Assembly (NCBI RefSeq): GCF_907164955.1
Contig: NZ_OU015521.1
Coordinates: forward strand, 806,001 to 870,000
Source: Coxiella endosymbiont of Dermacentor marginatus
GTDB lineage: Bacteria > Pseudomonadota > Gammaproteobacteria > Coxiellales > Coxiellaceae
Length of the DNA: 64,000 nt
Direction of reading: 5' to 3'
Position 1 is the first letter of the stretch; every line of letters starts with the position of its first letter. The position numbers and the translations under genes were made by a program. The notes beneath the pieces are model-generated. The model searched no databases. It was given only the letters and a program-made list of their open reading frames with translations, and was not told the DNA's origin. Below, piece by piece: positions 56,160 to 64,000 of the stretch.

Positions 56160-56620
56160 GTTAAAGCTTTTTGACTCCTTTAATAAAATTATCGATCATT
56201 TCTAAAGTTGCGCCCAAGCTACCGAAAATGCGTGGAAACAATGATTGAAATTGTTAATTGAACTTGGTTATAAGTTTCTTGAAACTTAACAAACATTTCA
56301 CAATCGATTTTACGAATGACGTTCTTTAAAAACGTTTAAAGCTTCTTTTAACTTCGCATGTTATTTATCCAGATAGCTTCTTCTCGTTAATATTTACATA
56401 TCCTTTTATGCCTTTGTTTTAATTAAGATTGATTAATCTTTATTATTTGCTAAATGCAAGTTCAAATCTTTCAAATTCTTTACGTTTTTATAAGCCTCTT
56501 CTTAGCATTACAGTCAATGTTTTATGCTTGTTAAATGATTACATTTCTGCACGTTTCCTCACGTCAAGTAACTAATTGTTGTTTAAAATCATTTAATAGA
56601 TGGATTTTAGTTTTGATAAC
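56160..56620 (-). pseudogene. smc: SMC chromosome-partition ATPase, C-terminal remnant
   Basis: On the minus strand upstream of ligA, the reading LKEALNVFKNVIRKIDCEMFVKFQETYNQV, interrupted by one shift, matches the SMC stretch LxxAIxKIDRETRxxFxxTFxxVN that precedes the C-terminal ATPase motifs. Next comes THFRSLGATLEMID in place of the LFGGG region. Coiled-coil-like fragments (NVKNLKDLNLHLANNKD) lie further upstream. The signature and Walker B motifs are not visible. The order smc-(zipA)-ligA is conserved in gammaproteobacteria, which supports the call. Confidence 0.7.
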
Positions 56621-57371
56621 TTCTGAATATAAACTCACGCGTTTAGAGTACTTGATGTGGTTTTTATTGTCATCGTTTTTGAATTTAATACTTGAAATAA
56701 CTCACGATGCACTTTTTTGCTGAGTTAATTTTTGTTTGCCTTCCTATTGTTTTAATCGCTATTCCAAAATCAAAAATCTGTTTTGTGTGTCCTACATTTT
56801 AGCAATATGGATTCAATTCGATTCCAATATATCACTTGAATGATTATCATGGATTCATTATTTTATAATGAAAGGCCTTAACTATTTAAGCTTTCTTTAA
56901 AGAATTAGTAATATAGATCTTAATCAGCCAATTCTGAAAAGACCAAACACCGCTTATTTAACTGGAAAGTCTTGAAGCTTTATTTCATTCCTACTAAGAA
57001 ACTTCCGAAGATATTGCACTTCGATTATGAAAATAAGATGATCAGAGAGTTTGAAAATAGGGTAAATAAAAATTTTCAATAAATCCAAAAAATAGTAAAA
57101 AAATATCTATCCAACACATTTTATGGTAATCCCCCCCCTAAGCATTTACTGTCAAATTTTGATCTAATCGTAGGTTTTCTTTTAAATTTTGACAAGAAAT
57201 CCACTCATTGATATATTCATTAGTGCGCTCATAGGCTAATAATAAAAATCAGGCAAGAGAAAAAAGCGCAAAGGCCATAGGAATCATAACCTTTGCGAAC
57301 AATCTTAATTTGGGTGTCTTGAGTATTCGCTAATTTTAGTAACTAATTCTGACAAAATTCATCAGTTATTT
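56621..57371. other. Spacer between the smc relic and the POT transporter
   Basis: No gene was recognised. The rest of smc may have been deleted here. A run of eight C lies at 57131-57138, striking in AT-rich DNA. Confidence 0.35.
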
Positions 57372-58847
57372 TTACTTTTTACCTATTTTTAATTGCTGTC
57401 GGTCATTTTCTGTTAGTTTTTTCAGAAGAGGAACTAAAGTAAACATAGCAAGCGAAATAACGATCGTGGTTAAACCAATTTTCATGAATAAGTGGTTATA
57501 AATAGGTAATGACAAAGAAGGATCTGAAGAAATATTAGTAGGAATACTAGCAATGCTAGCCACTTTACCTGCAATGATACTCGCAACCGAAGCGCAAAGG
57601 AACCAAAGTCCCATAGTAAACCCCATAAATCGTTGTGGAACGTAACGAGCAGCTAAAGACAAACCAAGAGCACTCACTAAAAGCTCTCCTGTACTTTGTA
57701 TCCAATAAGAAAGAACTAACCACATACCTGAAATTACTCCATGATGATTAAAAAGAGAGCCCAATGGTAGAGATAAAAACGCTAGTCCTGCTAGTAGCGT
57801 TCCTAACGAAAATTTAGTTGGCAATGATAAATCCCGATTATGTTTATGCCATCGCTGATAAAAACAAGCCATTACCGGACTCATTATCATTACCCAAAGT
57901 GAATTAAGCATTTGAAATTGGGCCGGTTGAATAGGAATACCAATTATCGAATGATGAACATTACGCAAAGCAAACAACGATAACGATGTCGGCATTTGGA
58001 AATACAGTACGAAAAAAACAACGGCTTGAGCAAATAAAATTACAAACAAAAACATCCCCTTTCGTTCTTCTGGTGCTGCTTTAGAAATCAAAATTAAATA
58101 AATAAAGAGCAAAATAATAGTCCCACCAGAAAGAAGCCAAGAAACCACTTGATAATGATTTAATAAAAAATTACTACTGACAATTAATGTTATAGTTCCT
58201 AACAAAACATAACTAAAATAATCCCAACGGAGAGGCTCTCGATCTGGTTTAGACCCGATGTCAAATATGATCTTCCGCATAAGGAGAAAGTTTAAAATAG
58301 CAAGGATCATTCCGATACAACAAACAGAAAAAGCCACATGCCAGCCAAAAAATTTATTTAAAATAGGCGTAAGGTTCATTGAAATGGCTGCACCGATATT
58401 AATGGCCATATAATATAAGGTAAAGCCACTATCTAAATTATGAGGTGTCTCTTCGTAAACTTTTGAAAGCAAGCTCGAAGGATTAGCTTTGAATAACCCA
58501 ACACCAACTGCAATGAAAGCCAAGGGGAGCGCGAGATGTTTGCTGGAAATTTCTGGTAAGGCTAATAATAAATAGCCTAATGCTAAAATTACTGCGCCTA
58601 ATAGGATTGCTCGCTTGGTTCCCAACACTTTATCACCGATGTATCCACCTAAACAAGGAAGTAAAAAAACTAAGGCACTAAAAGCCGCAAATAGGAAATC
58701 AGCATGACTATCTTGATAACCTAGTCGTTGTACCATATATAAAACAAGCAGCGCCTGTACACCATAGAATCCAAATCGTTCCCAGATTTCGATAAAAAAG
58801 ATAAGATAAAAAGGTTTTGGTTGAGCAGTTAAGGATCTAACTGACAT
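57372..58847 (-). CDS. POT/PTR2 family proton-dependent peptide transporter
   Basis: This 491-residue inner-membrane protein has about 12-14 hydrophobic spans and imports di- or tripeptides with protons. The family signature EIWERFGFYGVQALL lies in span 1, followed by the LPCLGGYIGDKVLGTKRAI loop, the second PTR2 motif GFTLYYMAINIGA, and QSTGELLVSALGLSLAARYVP near the C-terminus. It is probably a main nitrogen and carbon source together with the APC permease. It is isolated between two roughly 2-kb spacers. Confidence 0.94.
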   Translation of the reverse strand: MSVRSLTAQPKPFYLIFFIEIWERFGFYGVQALLVLYMVQRLGYQDSHADFLFAAFSALVFLLPCLGGYIGDKVLGTKRAILLGAVILALGYLLLALPEISSKHLALPLAFIAVGVGLFKANPSSLLSKVYEETPHNLDSGFTLYYMAINIGAAISMNLTPILNKFFGWHVAFSVCCIGMILAILNFLLMRKIIFDIGSKPDREPLRWDYFSYVLLGTITLIVSSNFLLNHYQVVSWLLSGGTIILLFIYLILISKAAPEERKGMFLFVILFAQAVVFFVLYFQMPTSLSLFALRNVHHSIIGIPIQPAQFQMLNSLWVMIMSPVMACFYQRWHKHNRDLSLPTKFSLGTLLAGLAFLSLPLGSLFNHHGVISGMWLVLSYWIQSTGELLVSALGLSLAARYVPQRFMGFTMGLWFLCASVASIIAGKVASIASIPTNISSDPSLSLPIYNHLFMKIGLTTIVISLAMFTLVPLLKKLTENDRQQLKIGKK

Positions 58848-60800
58848 GAATACTCCTCAATGATAGTGGGTCATAATTTTGCCACTATATACGGATTTTC
58901 CCAAAAATCCAATTTTCATAAAAATACATTATGAAAATGCACTATTGTTCACATAAAAGATTACTATGCAGCTGCAATTTTACGACTCTGCAAACAATCC
59001 TACCTATCAGTAAAAAAGAGAGTAGAATCCCGATCTTAAAATCTATATATAAAAGCGTTGGTTTCGCGTCATAGCTACTAATCAAATGTCTATTGGTTTC
59101 ATTAGATAAAAGCCCTTTTACAAAAAGGACATTAAAAAATACAAATTTTTTTATTTAAGAATAAAAGTATCTTTTTAACTTAATTTCAACAAATGCTATT
59201 CAGAAAATAGACAGCAAAATTGGAGAAAACAGTACAGTTGGAGAAATATGTTAATCAAAATGATCTTACAGAGCTTATTCATAAATAAGCGGATATTGTA
59301 AAGAGCTAGGCAGTCATATTAAAGATCTCTTACAGGAATGACAATAAAATATTCAGAGGACTCATTCATAATGAAATTGATTTCATAAAAAGTGATCATA
59401 AAATTATTTTTCGATAAGTTACTCGTAAATTTATTTTTATTTGTTAAAAACTATGCAAAAAAAAGATATCTCTATAGTTTTCGGAAATAATTCAGATTGC
59501 TTTGATATTTCCTGTAAAATAAAAATAGAAGTCGAATTTATGATTTAAAAAACCAATGAGATCATTCATTGTCATCGGAACTTTTAGAAAAAAGGGAATA
59601 TCATATCGAGAGTTAAACCAGTAAATTGGATACATTCAGTACTAGATAACGAAAAAGTCCCTCACCTTTTTGATCTTTTTGAATAAAAGGTGACTGTCAT
59701 CCAATTCTAGAACTAGTAATAAGTTGTAATAAGTTCATGAAAAACTGGGTTACTTTACAAATTATCTGCAACACCATAATTTCTCTGAGAATAAAATAGA
59801 AACTTCGTTCCATATATGATTATTTTTACTAGAATCATTCTCAAAAGTCTCTAAGTTTTTTCTACTACTTTGGTTACCTCTAAGCCTCAAGGATGAAAAC
59901 TCTTCTTGTGCGTTAAATTAAAGGACATTACACGAGTTTTATCGTTTCATATTATTCCTCTCGGTTGAACTTTCTTCTCTAGACTGTTCAGACAATATTA
60001 ACTACTTTACATGATATTTGATTATAATTACGCTCCTCTTTTGCTGGAAAATCTTTTCATTATGGAAATTTTGTGCTGTTCTGATCCAAATTCCACTTTG
60101 GTCACTCACAATTCCGAAAACTTACTTGAGAGGATGATACTAAAAATGATTATCATAAAGTCTAAAATAACTATGGCTAAATTCATAAGAAGTCTATTGT
60201 TCCCAAAAAAAAGACGAATAAAAAAATTAAAATGAATAACAATCTAAAATCCGAATCGCAATATAACTACTTATTCAAAAAGAATAATAAAAATGCCTTT
60301 AAGGGAACTCTAACTAATAAATCCATTTTAAATCCCAAACAAGATAAATTACCTGAATCGAAAATGAGATAAAAGGCGCTAAGAAGTTAAAAAAGAAAAA
60401 ATAAGGAAACTCTCCAAAACTAAGGGAACATTTTTATCCCGCTTTAGTCTCTTAGGATGATCAACAAACCTAATTTTGATAGATAAAAGTTTTCTCTTAA
60501 AGATTTCTCTTTATAAGAGAAAAGTATAAAATAACGAAGCTAAAATTTAACGAAAGCACTTTTTAATAGTTTCATAATTCGCTGACCCTGCCAATCTAAC
60601 AATTCTGATTTCAAGAATTAAAAAATAATTCTTCGCTTTATCTGCTCCTATTGATTTATTTCGAAACTATTGGCGCTGAGTTTTTGCACGGAGAAAAATT
60701 ACAATAACGAGCACTGTTCCAAAAGAAATTGAAAGCCTCCTAAAAGAAATTTCTTGATATAACACAAATGGAAGTTATGGTTCAACGTTGCAACAGAGTG
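58848..60800. other. 2-kb decayed spacer between the POT transporter and pyrF
   Basis: No gene was recognised. Two hairpins stand out. One is at 59662-59693 with 9-bp arms (TCACCTTTT). The other is at 60490-60523 with perfect 10-bp arms (TTTTCTCTTA). A 74-codon frame at 60011-60235 has no family features. Confidence 0.4.
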
Positions 60801-61520
60801 TTAGTTATAAGTTAAAAAAGGGGTAATTGAATCAGTAATTTTTTGTAAAATTTTTCTGGGATTCAAGGATTGGGTGATAGGTCGGCCAATAACTAAATAA
60901 TTGCTACCTGCTTTAATAGCAGCTTCTGGAGTCATTATGCGTTTTTGATCACTTTTTTTTTCATGCGATAATCGAATACCTGGTGTCACTAATAAGAATT
61001 CCCTACCCTGTTGTTTTCGTAAAAAAGCTGCTTCATTCGCTGAACATACCACTCCATCAAGACCAGACTCTTTAGCAAGCATTGCCATGCGAGCCACCAA
61101 AGCAGAAACATCATTGTTAATTCCCAACGTTTTTAAATCTTGGGCATCTAAACTGGTTAAAATAGTAACACCAATTAAAAGAGTCTTCGTTCCCGTCATG
61201 TTTTTTAGTGTATTAGCCACCATTTCTAACATGGTACGTCCCCCAAAGATATGAACATTAATCATCCAAACACCTAAAAGAGCAGCAGCACGACAAGCAC
61301 CAGTAACAATTTTCGGAATATCATAAAATTTTAAGTCTAAAAAAATTTGATAGTTCTTTTTTAGTAACTCCTCAATAAGAGAAGGTCCATATCGTGTAAA
61401 TAAAATATTACCAATTTTAAGATGACATAATTTAGGATCCAACTGGCATATCTGTGTATAGGCTTCTTCACGAGTTTTAGCATCAATAGCTACAATAATT
61501 TTGGGTTCTTTCTTTATCAT
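60801..61520 (-). CDS. pyrF: Orotidine 5'-phosphate decarboxylase
   Basis: PyrF makes UMP, the last step of de novo pyrimidine synthesis. It is a 239-residue TIM barrel. The catalytic D-K-x-x-D array lies in [11 protein letters not shown] (near 60-65), with [31 protein letters not shown] and YLVIGRPIT following. The open frame runs to a TTG at 61532, but ATG 61518-61520 gives the N-terminus [14 protein letters not shown]. That agrees with the C. burnetii protein as I recall it, MEKPDPKVIVAIDA. The gene closes the rpsA-lapA-(lapB)-pyrF cluster. Confidence 0.96.
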   Translation of the reverse strand: MIKKEPKIIVAIDAKTREEAYTQICQLDPKLCHLKIGNILFTRYGPSLIEELLKKNYQIFLDLKFYDIPKIVTGACRAAALLGVWMINVHIFGGRTMLEMVANTLKNMTGTKTLLIGVTILTSLDAQDLKTLGINNDVSALVARMAMLAKESGLDGVVCSANEAAFLRKQQGREFLLVTPGIRLSHEKKSDQKRIMTPEAAIKAGSNYLVIGRPITQSLNPRKILQKITDSITPFLTYN

Positions 61521-61559
61521 TGCTCTTTTCAATCCTTTTTGTCTTCTTAGTGTTTTAAA

Positions 61560-61790
61560 TAATCTGCAACAGCTAATACTAGCGAAATTCTATGATATTT
61601 TACTGAACACTCTTTTAAAAAATAATCAACTTCTCTTCTTGATTTATAGGTAGCATTCTGTGAGTACTTCAACCAATTCGAAAATATAATCCGGGTCTTG
61701 TTTAATAACTCGAACAACCAACAGCTTGTTTACGAAGGGCCTGAAGTAAATTGGCACGAATCAACATTGTGGATCTATAAATTGTGCTCT
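61560..61790 (-). pseudogene. lapB: LapB (YciM) remnant
   Basis: Between lapA and pyrF, where lapB belongs, the minus strand reads VIKQDPDYIFELVEVLTECYL followed by a stop and IKKRS and FKRVFSK in shifted frames. This resembles the C-terminal TPR region of LapB (PxYxxExLxxLxECYxRLGR). No more than 230 bp survive of a gene of about 1.2 kb, so most has been deleted. LapB controls LpxC turnover and so LPS amount in E. coli. Confidence 0.55.
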
Positions 61791-61833
61791 TTTCAAGTAA
61801 TGTTCAGTTGGTATTTATACCTTCCTGTTCAAT

Positions 61834-62070
61834 TTATTTTATTTTATATTTCAGTCGCCAGACGGTTTTTTTATTTTTAATCCAAGAAGGTAAAAAAGCG
61901 ATAATTCCTAATGCTACACCGATTAAGAGTACTAATAAGATTAACAGTGGCAAATAAATTGATTTTGTGTCCAGGTAATAGTTAAGAACTATTTTTTGCG
62001 GGTTAAGAACAGTAAAGGTAATTCCTAACAAAATAATTAATACCCAGAAAAGATAAAAAATATAGCGCAT
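61834..62070 (-). CDS. lapA: Lipopolysaccharide assembly protein A
   Basis: LapA is a small inner-membrane protein (DUF1049) that partners LapB in LPS assembly. The 78 residues have two membrane segments (FYLFWVLIILLGITFTVLNPQKIVLNYY-like and LPLLILLVLLIGVALGIIAF) with the family VLNPQ turn between them, and a basic tail. The position between rpsA and the lapB relic is as in E. coli. It appears intact although its partner is gone, so it may be decaying or may act alone. Confidence 0.88.
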   Translation of the reverse strand: MRYIFYLFWVLIILLGITFTVLNPQKIVLNYYLDTKSIYLPLLILLVLLIGVALGIIAFLPSWIKNKKTVWRLKYKIK

Positions 62071-62224
62071 AAGACATTACTCTTCATTCGGTTACTCGAG
62101 AAAACTTGGTCATTTAGAAAAGTATAGAAGATAAATGGAGAAAATTCTGCACCCACTCTCTCTTTACTAGGTGAGGAAATCCAGATAATATATTGAAAGA
62201 TTTACAGAATTTACAAGACTTATC
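62071..62224. other. Short gap where ihfB would be expected
   Basis: In relatives ihfB (about 280 bp) lies between rpsA and lapA. Only 154 bp are left here and no IHF-beta motif can be read. Confidence 0.5.
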
Positions 62225-63883
62225 TTATTCTTCTTGCTTATTCTGCATTTGTTCTTTCAGGAGGTCACCCAAAGTGGTTTTAGTTGGTACATCAGATACC
62301 ATCCGACTCCCCTTATCTGCACGCCCTTCTACAGCTTTGTGAGATACTTGAATGAGACGGTTTTTACGATCCACATTGATAATTTTAACTGCGATCTCAT
62401 CACCCACATTAAACTCTTCAGTCAAGTCTTTTATACGATCATAGGTATAGTCTGATAAACGCATCTGACCAAACACCTGATCAGCCAATTCTAAAGTAGC
62501 TTGTTTATTTTCTACTTCTTTCACTTTAGCTCGGATGATTTTATCCTTATCATGTTTTTCAAGGAATTCCTCTACAGGATCCTCTTCAAGTTGTTTTATA
62601 CCGAGAGAAACTCGCTCACGCTCCGGATCAATCGACAAAATAACGGTTTCTACCTCGTCACCTTTCTTGTAACGACGAATAGCTTCCTCACCGATTTCTG
62701 ACCAGGAAATGTCGGATACATGCACAAGACCGTCGATATCACCTTCTAACCCGATAAACATACCGAAATCTGTAATGGATCTAATTTTGCTTATAATTTT
62801 TTCGTCTTTTTGGTGTTTTCCAGCGAATTCTTGCCATGGATTAGGCTTGCATTGCTTAATGCCCAATGAAATACGACGACGCTCTTCATCGATTTCAAGC
62901 ACCATAACCTCAACTTCCTCTCCGATCTGAACTACTCTACTGGGATGAATATTTTTATTAGTCCAATCCAATTCAGAAGTATGAACTAAGCCTTCTACAC
63001 CCCCCCCTAGTTGAACAAAACATCCATAATCAGTGATGTTGGTCACTCTACCAAATACTCGAGAATTAACAGAGTAACGTCGTTCAATATTTAACCAAGG
63101 ATCATCAGCTAATTGTTTCATGCCTAACGATACGCGATTTTTATCGCGGTCGAATTTAAGGACTTTAACATGAACCTCATCACCTATATTGAGTAACTCA
63201 CTCGGATGTTTGACGCGTTTCCAAGCCATATCAGTGATGTGTAACAAACCATCAACACCCCCTAAGTCAACAAAAGCACCGTAGTCCGTAATATTCTTAA
63301 CGATTCCCTTAATTTCTTGACCTTCCTGAAGTTTTTCTAACCGGGCTTGTCGCTCAGCACTGGATTCAGCTTCCATTACAGCACGTCGAGAAACAACGAT
63401 ATTATTTCGATGACAATCCATCTTAATAATTTTAAAATCATGGTCAGTATTTTTAAGAGAGTCAGGATCTCGAATGGGTCTAACGTCTACTAAAGACCCA
63501 GGTAAAAAAGCGCGAATTGAATTGATTTCTACAGTAAATCCACCTTTAACCCGTTCCACAATTTTTCCTTTAACTAACTCTCCAGTTTTATAAGATTTTT
63601 CGAGTTGACCCCAAGCTTTTTGACGACGTGCTTTTTCACGCGACAGGCGTGTTTCACCAAAACCATTATCAGGAGTATCAACTACTACATCTACTTTATC
63701 ACCTACATGAATTTCTTCATGATAGAATTCAGAAACAGGTATGACACCTTCAGATTTAAGACCGGCATTAACAATAACCCATTCCGGTCCTACTTTAACA
63801 ATAACAGCCTTAACTAAGGCGCCAGGCCGTAAATGAGTTTCTGTTAAACTTTTTTTAAATAAATCAGCAAAATTTTCGCTCAT
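62225..63883 (-). CDS. rpsA: 30S ribosomal protein S1
   Basis: S1 binds mRNA leaders and brings them to the 30S subunit. The 552 residues hold six S1 repeats at about 20-88, 105-171, 190-260, 275-345, 365-435 and 450-515. Repeat boundaries are marked by [37 protein letters not shown] and [20 protein letters not shown] polar tail follows. The start ATG has only a weak AAGTG upstream, as is common for this self-regulated gene. A run of eight G on the coding strand (63000-63007) encodes the GGG of repeat four and could be slippage-prone. Confidence 0.97.
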   Translation of the reverse strand: MSENFADLFKKSLTETHLRPGALVKAVIVKVGPEWVIVNAGLKSEGVIPVSEFYHEEIHVGDKVDVVVDTPDNGFGETRLSREKARRQKAWGQLEKSYKTGELVKGKIVERVKGGFTVEINSIRAFLPGSLVDVRPIRDPDSLKNTDHDFKIIKMDCHRNNIVVSRRAVMEAESSAERQARLEKLQEGQEIKGIVKNITDYGAFVDLGGVDGLLHITDMAWKRVKHPSELLNIGDEVHVKVLKFDRDKNRVSLGMKQLADDPWLNIERRYSVNSRVFGRVTNITDYGCFVQLGGGVEGLVHTSELDWTNKNIHPSRVVQIGEEVEVMVLEIDEERRRISLGIKQCKPNPWQEFAGKHQKDEKIISKIRSITDFGMFIGLEGDIDGLVHVSDISWSEIGEEAIRRYKKGDEVETVILSIDPERERVSLGIKQLEEDPVEEFLEKHDKDKIIRAKVKEVENKQATLELADQVFGQMRLSDYTYDRIKDLTEEFNVGDEIAVKIINVDRKNRLIQVSHKAVEGRADKGSRMVSDVPTKTTLGDLLKEQMQNKQEE

Positions 63884-64000
63884 GCACTTACATATTATTT
63901 TTAATCATACCAATAATAGTATGAAGTTATTATTAAATCTTATTTAGGTAAAATCTCCCTCTTCCCTCCTCTCCTAATTTTTAACCCAAACTCCTGCTCC

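Noticed and set aside
60011-60235. 74-codon frame in the spacer before pyrF
   Set aside because: Composition follows the AT-rich background and no motif was found.

Overview
The window looks like the chromosome of a Coxiella-type gammaproteobacterium undergoing genome decay, most plausibly a Coxiella-like endosymbiont of an arthropod such as a tick. The evidence is gene content and order. The gammaproteobacterial clusters miaB-phoH-ybeY-corC-lnt, leuS-lptE-holA-nadD-rsfS-mrdA-rodA-mltB, smc-(zipA)-ligA and rpsA-(ihfB)-lapA-lapB-pyrF are all traceable. Several proteins (PyrF, Mdh, the CBU_0592-like and CBU_0585-like small proteins) read as close relatives of Coxiella burnetii proteins from memory; no search could be run. 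By my tally 34 intact genes cover about 37 kb of 64 kb, roughly 58 percent. The rest is AT-rich spacer in which eroded genes can still be recognised. I saw no insertion sequence, prophage or CRISPR array.

Layout. 1-4.3 kb: trxB, infA, icd, separated by decayed DNA. 4.3-9.2 kb: a structured spacer with a MITE-like inverted repeat, a candidate CsrA-binding small RNA and tRNA-Ser(CGA), then dapA, rmuC and a Cys/His-tailed lipoprotein. 9.7-14.8 kb: a 15-bp triple repeat and the 1618-residue NAD-glutamate dehydrogenase. 15.5-17.5 kb: AddB/AddA-like nuclease-helicase pseudogenes. 17.9-23.2 kb: orn, plsY, tsaD, mdh, nudE. 23.2-33.2 kb: an unidentified membrane-protein relic, the CBU_0592-like/DUF2797 pair, nadA, a 1169-residue fused iron-sulfur flavoprotein, a CBU_0585-like gene, grxD and fdxA. 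35.2-51.8 kb: an APC permease, miaB, [phoH], ybeY, [corC], lnt, leuS, lptE, holA, nadD, rsfS, [mrdA], [rodA], [mltB]; brackets mark pseudogenes. 51.8-64 kb: htpX, ligA, [smc], a POT peptide transporter, pyrF, [lapB], lapA, rpsA.

How it fits together. What survives is information processing (infA, rpsA, leuS, miaB, tsaD, rsfS, ybeY, ligA, holA), the outer-membrane and lipoprotein route (lnt, lptE, lapA, plsY), NAD synthesis (nadA, nadD), amino-acid-based carbon flow (NAD-GDH, icd, mdh, two amino-acid or peptide transporters) and redox or iron-sulfur proteins (trxB, grxD, fdxA, the fused oxidoreductase). What is being lost is the rod-elongation machinery (mrdA, rodA, mltB), recombination and chromosome organisation (AddAB-like, smc, and ihfB missing from its usual slot), stress or auxiliary factors (phoH, corC), and lapB, which controls LPS synthesis. 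This pattern suggests a sheltered, probably coccoid intracellular symbiont feeding on host amino acids.

The most interesting unexplained items are the candidate small RNA beside tRNA-Ser, the fused GltD/PyrK-like flavoprotein, the DUF2797/CBU_0592 pair, and the joint loss of mrdA and rodA.
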